Assembly (NCBI GenBank): GCA_016286035.1
Contig: JAEERY010000013.1
Location: 1 to 64,000 of the forward strand
Length of the DNA: 64,000 nucleotides
Direction of reading: 5' to 3'
Source of the DNA: Lachnospiraceae bacterium
GTDB taxonomy: Bacteria; Bacillota; Clostridia; Lachnospirales; Lachnospiraceae
Shown here: one piece after another, positions 53,698-62,553 of the stretch
Position numbering within the stretch: position 1 is the stretch's first letter
Layout of the letters: each line of letters opens with the position of its first letter
Translations under genes and position numbers: made by a program
Notes under the pieces: model-generated
Databases searched by the model: none
What the model was told of the DNA's origin: nothing
The model's input: the letters and a program-made list of their open reading frames with translations, nothing else

Positions 53698-54429
53698 CTA
53701 ACCTATATCCTCAATCTTTCCACCGCTGATTCTTATGGCTTCCTCGATCGCTTTACGTGACAGATTGCTCTCTGATACAAGCTCATCGATAGTCACTTTT
53801 CTTCCAAGTACGGATGCCAGTTCCCTTGCTGCATCAGCAACCGTATTTACCTTGTTGACAAGTTTATCGTCGGTCTTTCTGTTACCTATCTCATCGCTGA
53901 TAACCTCTTCCATAGCATCCATCGCCATCTTTGCGAGCATTCCCGGGACCTCATCGGGTTCTTCGAGTGCACCGAGCATCTCAACACCCACAGAAAGAGC
54001 AACATTGCCTTCACCGATAAGATCTTCGATAAAGACACCCTGTCCGGTATAAAGCTTTGCCATATCGACAACATCCGATAACATCGATTCGATAAGCTTC
54101 TTCTTTGCTTCGGCTTCACCGGCCATGGCTGCCATGTAAACGGCTCTTTTTTCACCGTCAGTAAGTTTAGGGATATCCGAAAGGCTCTCTGTGTACAGTT
54201 CAAGATAATCTATCTCATCAGAAGAAAGATACTTATCAAGATCCACCTTCTCGCCGACACCTATCTTTTTACTCTTAAGATAATCGTAAACAGGTCCAAG
54301 CTGGGACTCGTCCATACCTATCTCGCTCAGAGCCTCAATGATCTGACCCTTTGATACTACATTCCCCTGTATGGATGCCAGTTCCGTAAGTTCTTCTATC
54401 TTTTTGGCAAATTCAAGTTCCTGATTCAT
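53698..54429 (-). CDS. Sigma-70-derived protein lacking promoter-melting residues and region 4
   Basis: The 243 residues align by eye to primary sigma factors: region 1.1-like (6-58), 1.2-like (71-102), then 2.1/2.2 (103-153), with KLIESMLSDVVDMAKLYTGQG and DLIGEGN (136-142) matching the core-RNAP-binding helix. Residues 154-192 occupy the position of 2.3/2.4 but lack the aromatic KFSTYATWWIRQ signature. Residues 193-243 resemble region 3 (ELASVLGRKVTIDELVSESNLS). Region 4, which reads the -35, is absent. So it may bind RNA polymerase core yet not open or select promoters (inference). Confidence 0.62.
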   Translation of the reverse strand: MNQELEFAKKIEELTELASIQGNVVSKGQIIEALSEIGMDESQLGPVYDYLKSKKIGVGEKVDLDKYLSSDEIDYLELYTESLSDIPKLTDGEKRAVYMAAMAGEAEAKKKLIESMLSDVVDMAKLYTGQGVFIEDLIGEGNVALSVGVEMLGALEEPDEVPGMLAKMAMDAMEEVISDEIGNRKTDDKLVNKVNTVADAARELASVLGRKVTIDELVSESNLSRKAIEEAIRISGGKIEDIG

Positions 54430-54452
54430 AAAAACCTCTTAATATATCAGTC

Positions 54453-55310
54453 CTACTCAACATGCTTATGCGAAAACAGATGATCATTGCAGTACTCATA
54501 ATTCCCGTTGCATTTAGAGCAGAATCTGAATTCAAGCTCCGGATTGCTCTCATCGGTCCTGCCGCAGATCGCACATTTGTGTTTGGTCACCGCTCTTTGC
54601 ATGTTATTCATGGCTTTTTGCTTTGCTCTGAATTCTTTTCTCTTTATCTGCTGAGCCTTCGATATGCCTATACGCTTTCTGCCGCTTAGCATGAACACTA
54701 GGAAGTTAAACAGTGATGCTATTATCGGAATAGCAACAAGTATACCTCCGCTTAAGCATTCAATAACTAGTATTGCTGCATATATCACGCCCAGCACCTT
54801 TACCTTTACCGGTATGATGAACATCAGCATAACTTCCATCTCCGGGAATGTTGCCGCAAATGCAAGAAAGATAGACATACATACATAATAGGTCGTAAAA
54901 AGCGAACCCACTCTGAAATCCGGTATTCCTATCGCATAGAGAATCGCATACATTATGAATGCGCCTATGACCGTATAGAACATACCTGAGAAGATATACA
55001 CATTGTATCTGAAATCCCCCCATACCATCTCAAGGGTTCTTCCGATACTGTAATAAAAATACATTGAGATCAGTACCCAGAAGATATTGTCCTGTCTGGG
55101 CGGAGATATGATCCATGTGAACAGTCTCCAGACCTGTCCTCTTAAGATAAGTGAAGGTTCAAGCTCAAGATATGAAACAATTCCTGAAGTAACAGGGACA
55201 TATGCAAGCGCATATCCTATCGCAAAGCATATGAGCATATAGAATGACAGGTTATGCAGCGCATATCTGCCAAACCTCTTCTCTATTCTGTCTACAAAAT
55301 TTTCTTTCAA
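54453..55310 (-). CDS. Rhomboid-like pseudoprotease with C-terminal zinc ribbon
   Basis: Six or so transmembrane helices (about 20-205) show the rhomboid landmarks GQVWRLFTW (58-66) and RTLEMVWG (91-98). The later FPEMEVMLMFIIPVKVK matches the rhomboid TM5-6 region. The catalytic GxSG serine is replaced (GSLFTTYYV), and no TM6 histidine is present. So it is Derlin-like in lacking protease residues. The C terminus has cysteines C246, C249, C264, C267 and C274. The start is TTG at 55310 after GGGGAGG. Confidence 0.68.
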   Translation of the reverse strand: MKENFVDRIEKRFGRYALHNLSFYMLICFAIGYALAYVPVTSGIVSYLELEPSLILRGQVWRLFTWIISPPRQDNIFWVLISMYFYYSIGRTLEMVWGDFRYNVYIFSGMFYTVIGAFIMYAILYAIGIPDFRVGSLFTTYYVCMSIFLAFAATFPEMEVMLMFIIPVKVKVLGVIYAAILVIECLSGGILVAIPIIASLFNFLVFMLSGRKRIGISKAQQIKRKEFRAKQKAMNNMQRAVTKHKCAICGRTDESNPELEFRFCSKCNGNYEYCNDHLFSHKHVE

Positions 55311-55357
55311 GTAAAAACGCCTCCCCGCAGATCATCCTGTTTTACCGTATATGATCA

Positions 55358-56254
55358 TCATTTGATCTCAGGTATTTCACAGAAACGATTGTATTCCTCA
55401 TCTATTTTCATGAATTTTTCTTTATCACCTGTAACCGCATTGTCCGGATGGAATTTTGTGGCATATTTGTGATAGAGTTTCTTTGCCTCTGTCTTTGATT
55501 TGCACATGGCAAAATATCTGAGATTGTATTTTCTTGCAAAGGCGTGCTGTTTAGCAACTTCCTTTTCGACATCACTCATCTCAGATTCGGGCTTTGTGCC
55601 GTAGTAATTGTTATTTGTACCCGAAGCGGTATTACTCCTGCTACCGGCATATCCGCCTGCTGTGTTACGATAGCTCCTGTTGTCACTGGAACGATTGCTT
55701 CCGTAACTTCCTGTATTCTGATAATACGTTCCGTTCTTATGGCTTGCGGACCATTCGTTGAATTCCTGCTCTGGTGACTTGGTCTGTCCGAATGCCCCCC
55801 ATCCTCCGGACATATTCTGTCCGAAGAAATTATTCTCAAGCTGTCTTTGCTGTTTTGCCCTTTTGCTTCCGAAAAGCCAGAAGAATCTGGGATCGTGTGC
55901 TATCTCCCAGTTTTCAAACGCATCCTTTATACCGTCATTATTAAGATCATCTGAGAAATACTCGGAATAAAACTGCTTGTATTCCGCATAATTCTTAGGA
56001 TTGTTTTCCTTGTATTTCGTAAAGACACATGACCACCATATGACAAACGCAAGAAACACAAATACATATATCAGCGAGAAGAATCCTCCTTCATGAAAGC
56101 CTATCATCGGAATGCTGATAACATAGTAAATAAGCTCTCCTGTAGAAAAGAACCTTTTTCTTAAGAAGCATCTTGTGATTATGAAAACAGGTATCAAAAA
56201 CCAAAACAGAAAAACTCTCGCGGTATTGATTATAAAGTCATATGAAACTATCAT
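55358..56254 (-). CDS. Membrane-anchored J-domain protein
   Basis: Two N-terminal transmembrane helices (about 8-28 and 55-78) lead to an acidic/Asn-Gly-Ser-rich linker and a C-terminal J domain with HPD at 269-271 (KFHPDNAVTG). J domains stimulate DnaK ATPase. This one would recruit DnaK to the membrane. The start overlaps the HerA-like stop by 3 bases (ATGA). Confidence 0.8.
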   Translation of the reverse strand: MIVSYDFIINTARVFLFWFLIPVFIITRCFLRKRFFSTGELIYYVISIPMIGFHEGGFFSLIYVFVFLAFVIWWSCVFTKYKENNPKNYAEYKQFYSEYFSDDLNNDGIKDAFENWEIAHDPRFFWLFGSKRAKQQRQLENNFFGQNMSGGWGAFGQTKSPEQEFNEWSASHKNGTYYQNTGSYGSNRSSDNRSYRNTAGGYAGSRSNTASGTNNNYYGTKPESEMSDVEKEVAKQHAFARKYNLRYFAMCKSKTEAKKLYHKYATKFHPDNAVTGDKEKFMKIDEEYNRFCEIPEIK

Positions 56255-57948
56255 TTAAACATGATCCCCATTAGATTTCTTCCGATAGAAGCACCAACAT
56301 TTCCGCCGAGTTTCTTACCAAACTTACCGAAGCTTGATCCGATGGAATTTCCGATCTCTCTTCCGATCGTTCCGGTAGCCGTGCTTGCAACACTCTTAGC
56401 CGCACGCTTGTAAGCCTTTGCGGTATCACTTTCCTTCTTTGAAGCCTTTGCACTTTCCTTCTCTGCTTTGCTCTCTTTGCCGGGATGATTCGGATTGGGC
56501 TTCTTTATCTTGCTGTCTCTTTCTGCCTTTCTGGCAGCAAGTTCAGCTTCGAGTTCTTCTATCCTCTTTTGATCATCACTCTTTTCGGCCTCTTTAGCTG
56601 AAGCAGCTACAGCCTGCTGTTCTGCATCAGCCTTTGCATCAGCGGATTCCATACCCTGCTGTGCAACGCTTGTAAGTATCTCATAAGCCGATTCTCTGTC
56701 TATAACATCGTAAAACTTTGAATACAGCGGATTATTTCTTACTACATTCTTTCGTGTATCATCATCAATGATACCCATAAAGCTCTGAGGCGGCAGAATG
56801 CTCGTCTTCTTGACTATGGTAGGAACACCCTTCTCATCAAGGACTGATACAAGTGCTTCACCGACTCCCAGCTCTGTGAGAACACTGAATGTATCAAACT
56901 CAGGATTTGCCCTGAATGACTTGGCAGCAACCTTAGCACCTTCAAGTTCCTTGGGTGTATATGCGCGAAGGGCATGTTGTATCTTATTGCTAAGCTGTCC
57001 AAGCACACCGTCCGGTATGTCCTTTGGATTCTGTGTTATGAAGTAAACACCTACGCCCTTGGATCTGACAAGTTTTACGATCTGCTCTATCTTTGTGAGC
57101 AGGGTCCTGCTCGCATTGTCAAAGAGCATATGTGCCTCATCAAAGAAGAATACGATCTTGGGCTTATCAAGATCTCCTGCTTCCGGCATGTTCTCATACA
57201 GTTCCGAAAGGAGCCAGAGCATAAACGTTGAGTACATGTTCGGATTGTTTATCAGTTTCTGACAGTCAAGAATATTTATCCTTCCCTTGCCGTCATATTC
57301 TGTGATAAGGAAATCCTCCATCCTTATCGCAGGTTCCATAAAGAAGCCTTCTGCACCTTCACTCTCAAGAGCAACAATGGCTCTTACTATGACGCTCAGA
57401 CTAGCTTCAGTCATCTTTCCATACTGAGCAGCATATTCAGAAGCATGCTCCGAAACGTAATTTATCATTGATTTAAGGTCCTTTGTGTCAAGCAGCAAAA
57501 GTCCCTCATCATCCGCGATCTTGAATATGATCGTAAGAAGGTCTGACTGTGTCTCGTTAAGGTTTAATATTCTTCCCAAAAGCAATGGACCCATCTCTGA
57601 GATCGTTGTTCTTAAGTTTATACCCTTCTCGCCGTATACATCCCAGAAAGTCGTGGGATATGCTCTCAGCGAGAATCCTTTTGAGAAAAGATCGAGTGCC
57701 TCAATTCTTTTTTCAACAGAACCGCTGTTTTCGCCGGCCTGGCACATTCCGGAAAGGTCACCCTTTACATCAGCCAGAAATACCGGAACTCCGGCATCCG
57801 AAAAAGATTCGGCCATAACTTTAAGCGTAACAGTCTTACCTGTACCTGTAGCACCTGCTATCATCCCATGTCTGTTTGCCATATTGGGATATATATATAT
57901 ATCTTCCTCTCCTGATCTTCCAATCCAAATCTTACCGTCCTGATACAT
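56251..57948 (-). CDS. HerA/DUF853-family ATPase
   Basis: A 565-residue HerA-like/FtsK-type ATPase with Walker A GATGTGKT (32-39) and Walker B IVFFFDEAH. Family members are annotated as DNA translocases, but their substrate is usually unknown. The last about 90 residues are lysine/serine-rich and then glycine-rich. It heads the minus-strand run to 49860 and is divergent from the AraC gene. Confidence 0.82.
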   Translation of the reverse strand: MYQDGKIWIGRSGEEDIYIYPNMANRHGMIAGATGTGKTVTLKVMAESFSDAGVPVFLADVKGDLSGMCQAGENSGSVEKRIEALDLFSKGFSLRAYPTTFWDVYGEKGINLRTTISEMGPLLLGRILNLNETQSDLLTIIFKIADDEGLLLLDTKDLKSMINYVSEHASEYAAQYGKMTEASLSVIVRAIVALESEGAEGFFMEPAIRMEDFLITEYDGKGRINILDCQKLINNPNMYSTFMLWLLSELYENMPEAGDLDKPKIVFFFDEAHMLFDNASRTLLTKIEQIVKLVRSKGVGVYFITQNPKDIPDGVLGQLSNKIQHALRAYTPKELEGAKVAAKSFRANPEFDTFSVLTELGVGEALVSVLDEKGVPTIVKKTSILPPQSFMGIIDDDTRKNVVRNNPLYSKFYDVIDRESAYEILTSVAQQGMESADAKADAEQQAVAASAKEAEKSDDQKRIEELEAELAARKAERDSKIKKPNPNHPGKESKAEKESAKASKKESDTAKAYKRAAKSVASTATGTIGREIGNSIGSSFGKFGKKLGGNVGASIGRNLMGIMFK

Positions 57949-58004
57949 GCTCTACCTCCATCAATTCAAAAAATATGTGTAACCATACTAGGATATTTTA
58001 CCAT

Positions 58005-58036
58005 AAAGGATTGAAAATCTAAAGGATTTTAAGGAT
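58005..58036. repeat. Short AAAGGATT direct repeats in herA-araC divergent region
   Basis: AAAGGATT occurs at 58005-58012 and 58021-58028 and AAGGAT at 58031-58036. They are spaced 16 and 10 bases apart. They may be binding sites for the adjacent AraC regulator, or chance in an A/T-rich spacer. Confidence 0.35.
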
Positions 58037-58076
58037 AATCATATAGACAGGTCATTTTGCTTTAAAAAGGTGATAA

Positions 58077-58805
58077 ATGATGGAAAGCAGCGTTATATTA
58101 AAACACTACGGCAGACTTTATAATCCCACAAACTGGGGATATTATCCGCATTACCTGACTAACCGCTTCTACTACATCTGCAGCGGAAATGTGGTCTATA
58201 AGAATAAAATAACCCTAAAGCCCGGTTACATATATCTGTTCAGTGCCGACGAAGAGTTTCAGGTGGTACAGTCACAGGATGATCCCATAGATCATATATA
58301 CTTTGATTTTATCTCTTCACACAGTTTCATAGATAAGGAACTGATAGAGATAAATCCTAATGATTATCCGAGATTAAAGAATGTTATAAATGCACTGACC
58401 ATGGATTATACACTCAGTGATCTGCCTGCCGATGTAGCTGAATCATATCTTAATATCATCCTGTATGAATTAAGGGAATACTTCGTTCAAAACAGGATCT
58501 ACTGCGATCTGACTACAGATATCTTCAGACTCATACATGAATCAAAGGCATCGGAACTTACGGTTGCGGGGATCGCTGATACTCTTAATGTAAATGTCAA
58601 TCATATGATAAGGACATTTAAAAAAGATACAGGCATAACACCTCTTAAATATATAGGTCTTATGAAATCCGAACTGGCAATAAGCTATGCAAGAAAAGGC
58701 GAGACCCTTGAGGATATTGCGGAAAAACTGGGTTATTCAACTGTCTCTGCTCTGTCGGTGGCATTCAAAAATGTCACGAACAAGAATCTTTCCCAGTTCA
58801 GATAA
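58077..58805 (+). CDS. AraC-family regulator
   Basis: A 242-residue regulator with an N-terminal cupin-like sensor (about 1-135) and a C-terminal double helix-turn-helix (about 140-242), including ITPLKYIGLMKSELAISYARKGETL. AAAAGGTG precedes tandem ATGs (58077 or 58080). It is divergent from the HerA gene and 115 bases before trpB2. The effector is unknown. Confidence 0.88.
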   Translation: MMESSVILKHYGRLYNPTNWGYYPHYLTNRFYYICSGNVVYKNKITLKPGYIYLFSADEEFQVVQSQDDPIDHIYFDFISSHSFIDKELIEINPNDYPRLKNVINALTMDYTLSDLPADVAESYLNIILYELREYFVQNRIYCDLTTDIFRLIHESKASELTVAGIADTLNVNVNHMIRTFKKDTGITPLKYIGLMKSELAISYARKGETLEDIAEKLGYSTVSALSVAFKNVTNKNLSQFR

Positions 58806-58862
58806 AAATCTTTCATACATTTTTCTATGATGATCAGTAATGTTATGATATACTGTTTTCGT

Positions 58863-58891
58863 TTGAGACATCTTTTGATGTTTTATATATT
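58863..58891 (+). promoter_or_regulatory. Probable trpB2 promoter
   Basis: TTGAGA (58863-58868) and TATATT (58886-58891) are separated by 17 bases, about 30 bases before the gene. Confidence 0.55.
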
Positions 58892-58920
58892 CATATTCAA
58901 TTTTCGAAAGGAACAGATTT

Positions 58921-60285
58921 ATGGAAAAAATACCTTACAAGATCTATCTTGAAGAAAACGAGATGCCAAAGGAGTGGTACAATGTCAGAGCCGACATGAA
59001 AAAGAAACCCGCTCCCATTCTTAATCCCGGCACTTTACAGCCCGTGACCAAAGAAGAGCTGTCACATATATTCTGTGAAGAACTCGCTGCACAGGAACTT
59101 AACGATGTTGATCCTTACATTGCCATACCTGACGAGATCAGAAACTTCTACAGAATGTACAGGCCTTCTCCCCTTGTAAGAGCATACTGTCTTGAAGAAA
59201 AGCTTAAGACTCCCGCTCATATCTATTACAAGTTTGAAGGAAACAATACTTCCGGAAGCCACAAATTAAACTCTGCTATCGCTCAGGCTTATTACGCAAA
59301 GAAACAGGGGCTTAAAGGTGTTACAACGGAGACCGGCGCAGGTCAGTGGGGAACAGCTCTTTCCATGGCATGTTCTTATTTTGATCTCGACTGTCAGGTA
59401 TACATGGTCAAGGTCTCATATGAACAGAAACCCTTCCGTCGTGAAGTAATGAGAACATACGGGGCCAAGGTAACACCTTCTCCATCAATGACTACCGAAG
59501 TCGGAAGAAAGATCAATGCAGAATTCCCCGGAACTACAGGAAGCCTCGGCTGTGCAATATCTGAAGCGGTTGAAGCAGCCGTAAGCCAGGAAGGTTACAG
59601 ATATGTACTCGGATCCGTATTAAGCCAGGTACTCCTTCATCAGTCTGTTATCGGTCTTGAGACGATCGCAGCACTTAAAAAGTACGGAATCAAAGCTGAT
59701 ACGATCATCGGATGTGCAGGAGGAGGTTCAAACCTCGGAGGCCTCATCTCTCCTTTTGCCGGTGAGATATTAAGAGGCGAAGCAGATTACGAGATAATCG
59801 CAGTTGAACCTGCTTCATGCCCGAGTCTTACACGTGGTGTATATGCATATGACTTCTGCGACACCGGAAAGGTATGTCCTCTCGCAAAGATGTACACACT
59901 CGGATCAAACTTCATACCTTCCGCAAACCATGCAGGCGGACTCAGATACCACGGAATGAGTTCAATCGTTTCCGAACTTTATGATCAGGGAATCCTTAAA
60001 GCAAGAAGTGTTGAGCAGACTGAAGTGTTCAAGGCAGCTACAGAATTTGCAAGAGTCGAAGGTATTCTTCCCGCTCCTGAGAGCAGCCATGCTATAAAGG
60101 TTGCGATAGACGAGGCACTCAAGTGCAAAGAGACCGGTGAAGAAAAGAACATAGTATTCGGTCTTACGGGTACAGGTTACTTCGATATGGTAGCTTACCA
60201 GAAGTACAATGACGGTGAAATGAGCGATTACATTCCTACAGATGATGATCTTAAGAAATATATAGCACAGCTTCCTCAGGTTTAA
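58921..60285 (+). CDS. TrpB2-type tryptophan synthase beta-like enzyme
   Basis: A PLP enzyme of the TrpB2 subgroup, 454 residues with an N-terminal extension relative to TrpB1. The PLP lysine is K115 (GSHKLNSA), the catalytic glutamate E137 (TETGAGQWG), and the phosphate loop GGGSN is at 267-271. TrpB2 can make tryptophan from indole and serine (or O-phosphoserine) without TrpA, and no trpA is adjacent. So indole salvage is plausible. A strong terminator follows. Confidence 0.9.
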   Translation: MEKIPYKIYLEENEMPKEWYNVRADMKKKPAPILNPGTLQPVTKEELSHIFCEELAAQELNDVDPYIAIPDEIRNFYRMYRPSPLVRAYCLEEKLKTPAHIYYKFEGNNTSGSHKLNSAIAQAYYAKKQGLKGVTTETGAGQWGTALSMACSYFDLDCQVYMVKVSYEQKPFRREVMRTYGAKVTPSPSMTTEVGRKINAEFPGTTGSLGCAISEAVEAAVSQEGYRYVLGSVLSQVLLHQSVIGLETIAALKKYGIKADTIIGCAGGGSNLGGLISPFAGEILRGEADYEIIAVEPASCPSLTRGVYAYDFCDTGKVCPLAKMYTLGSNFIPSANHAGGLRYHGMSSIVSELYDQGILKARSVEQTEVFKAATEFARVEGILPAPESSHAIKVAIDEALKCKETGEEKNIVFGLTGTGYFDMVAYQKYNDGEMSDYIPTDDDLKKYIAQLPQV

Positions 60286-60296
60286 AATTAAAAAGC

Positions 60297-60340
60297 AAGA
60301 CGGGAAATGCTCTCATGCATTCCCCGTCTTTTTATTTTGT
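60297..60340 (+). terminator. Terminator after trpB2
   Basis: A 14-bp stem with one mismatch (60297-60310 with 60317-60330) and a 6-base loop is followed by TTTATTTTG. It lies between convergent genes. Confidence 0.9.
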
Positions 60341-60345
60341 CTCAA

Positions 60346-62553
60346 TTATTCTATTCCGAGATCTTTATTTACAAAATCAGGCACCTGGCCTTTTTTGAAA
60401 TAATAGTATACTATTGTTGTTCCTCTTGCCGCGTTAGTCATCACACGGCTGTTTCCTTCGAAGAGCTTTGCAGTAGAGACCTCTGCCTCAATTGTATAAG
60501 CCGGCTCGAATATGTCTCCCTTGCCCCACTTGTAACTGTAATCGCTCATTTCCATGTAAGGGAGCAGCTTTTCTATATCTTCCTCTCCTACATAAATAGC
60601 GTTTTTACTGTTATCGGATGAGTAATCATAATCAGCAGTCATCTTGCTGTAATATGATTCTATATCGTCATAATCATACTCGCTGTCAGGATAATATGTT
60701 ATTGTTACCGAAGCGAAATCCTTTGCGGTTATCTTCGGTGCCTCATAACCAAGCTCTGCAAGATATTCAACACAGTTTGTCATGCTCGGATAAATGCTGA
60801 AATAGTTTGATCTCATGTATGTGGTGACACCCGTTCTCTTGTTTAAAGAAAAATAGATCGTTCCAATAGAACCTTCGTTGCTTATCTTTTCATAATCAAA
60901 GTTATCAAGATCCTTTTTATAACATTCGAGCATCTTTTTAACTTCATCAGTCTTTAACGCAAGTGTCGTGAAACTGTTTGAAAATTCATTCCAGTCATCA
61001 GAGATCTCGAGATCAAGATCCTGGTTCTTAAGACTGAAATAGCCGTTTACGAATTCTTCCGATGAAAGCAGTTTATCCTCGATCTCATGAGCCCTGTCAT
61101 TATTTATCGGTACAGGGATGTTCTTAAAGATAACTCTTCCGCTCTTTGTTCTTATGATAACTACCGCATCATCATATTTGCCGTAGCGGATATATCTTTC
61201 AACATCCTCTTGATCAAATTTTGAACAGTCCTCATCATAACTCTTTATAGACAGATCAATAAGTTCATATACCGAATCAACATCTGTAATGAACATATTT
61301 TCCAGGCAGTACTCATCAGCATTCATATAGCTCATGTTTTTGCTGATAAACATGTATGTATCAAGGAAGTTTGACGGAATAAATGCCACAGATTCAACAC
61401 TGTCCTTATCAGGTACATATCTGTCCAATCCGAATACATCCGCTCTTAGCATACAGAATATCGCTACTGCGGCAACCGCAGTTATTATCCAGTGAAGCTT
61501 TTTAGCCAGTACCGCTTTAACGTCAAGCTCAAATATGGCCTCTATTATCGCACATATTATAACAGCACTTATTATCACCACAAAAATGACAACCACCTGA
61601 AATCTGCTGTTATTGGAATCTGATACTATAATTGTCGCCAGACCTATAACAACGGCCGCAGGAATAGCAAGCAGGAGCTTAAGCGGTGTAGACATCTTTT
61701 TGAATGCCAGTGTTTTTCCTGCAGACTCCATGGGTCTGTAAATATATGCAAAGTACGCAGCTATCACAACTACTAAAGTCAGTATGATCAACTTTATATA
61801 GCTTGATGCCGATACGCTTCCTTTTACCTGCTCTTCCATCACGGCTCTTATAAAGCTTCCCCATGGTGAAAAAGACGGTATCAGATCGCTCTCCATATGA
61901 TACATGTATCTCTGGAACTCTGCATAACCCACCCAGATACCCCTGAGTATAAACTCATAAAGGCCTATCACGGCTATCGCACAAACGGATGCAAATACAT
62001 TTCCCGTAAGCGAGATCGCAAGTATGCCCAAAAAGTATATCCCTATAAAGAATAACAGGCACATAAAGAAGGAATGGCATGTATCTGCGGCGCTGAATGC
62101 TCCCGCATACCCGAAGGCCGAAAGTATGCCATGGCTTAAAAGTATTCCGATAAACGAAGGGATCACGTACATCAATATCCCGTCAAGGATCGATACCAAA
62201 AATCTTCTGTTCTTCTTCTCCGGCATGCTCACATAGAAATCTACCCTGATCTTGTCATCAAGCCAGTAGAATCCGCTGTAAGCCGCCAGTATTGCGAATA
62301 TGCCGCCAAAAAACAGTCTGAACACATTAACCCCGAGCATTACTTCGCATATACCCGCAACAGCCTGAAGCAGCATATCATGAGCCATACTTCCGTAGCT
62401 CATTATGTAAGTCTGTTCATCAACACCCGCTATCAGTACCAAAAACAACAGCGGTGCAAATACGACAAACATAAACACAGCCGTAAGCCACAGCCAGAGT
62501 TTTCTCTTATTATCTTCTCTGATACTAGCCAAGAATGAGTTTTTTGATGTCAT
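60346..62553 (-). CDS. ABC transporter permease with large C-terminal soluble domain
   Basis: About ten transmembrane helices (ABC-2-like permease) occupy roughly the first 380 residues. A soluble region of about 350 residues follows, rich in tyrosine, aspartate and beta-strand pattern, which may correspond to the DUF6449 type seen on such permeases. GGAGGTGG lies six bases before the ATG at 62553. This start overlaps the ATPase gene by 29 bases. It forms a GntR-ATPase-permease operon like YtrA-YtrB. Substrate unknown. Confidence 0.72.
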   Translation of the reverse strand: MTSKNSFLASIREDNKRKLWLWLTAVFMFVVFAPLLFLVLIAGVDEQTYIMSYGSMAHDMLLQAVAGICEVMLGVNVFRLFFGGIFAILAAYSGFYWLDDKIRVDFYVSMPEKKNRRFLVSILDGILMYVIPSFIGILLSHGILSAFGYAGAFSAADTCHSFFMCLLFFIGIYFLGILAISLTGNVFASVCAIAVIGLYEFILRGIWVGYAEFQRYMYHMESDLIPSFSPWGSFIRAVMEEQVKGSVSASSYIKLIILTLVVVIAAYFAYIYRPMESAGKTLAFKKMSTPLKLLLAIPAAVVIGLATIIVSDSNNSRFQVVVIFVVIISAVIICAIIEAIFELDVKAVLAKKLHWIITAVAAVAIFCMLRADVFGLDRYVPDKDSVESVAFIPSNFLDTYMFISKNMSYMNADEYCLENMFITDVDSVYELIDLSIKSYDEDCSKFDQEDVERYIRYGKYDDAVVIIRTKSGRVIFKNIPVPINNDRAHEIEDKLLSSEEFVNGYFSLKNQDLDLEISDDWNEFSNSFTTLALKTDEVKKMLECYKKDLDNFDYEKISNEGSIGTIYFSLNKRTGVTTYMRSNYFSIYPSMTNCVEYLAELGYEAPKITAKDFASVTITYYPDSEYDYDDIESYYSKMTADYDYSSDNSKNAIYVGEEDIEKLLPYMEMSDYSYKWGKGDIFEPAYTIEAEVSTAKLFEGNSRVMTNAARGTTIVYYYFKKGQVPDFVNKDLGIE

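Noticed and set aside
53698-54429. Complete sigma factor
   Set aside because: Region 4 and the 2.3 aromatic residues are missing, so it is not a functional sigma factor.
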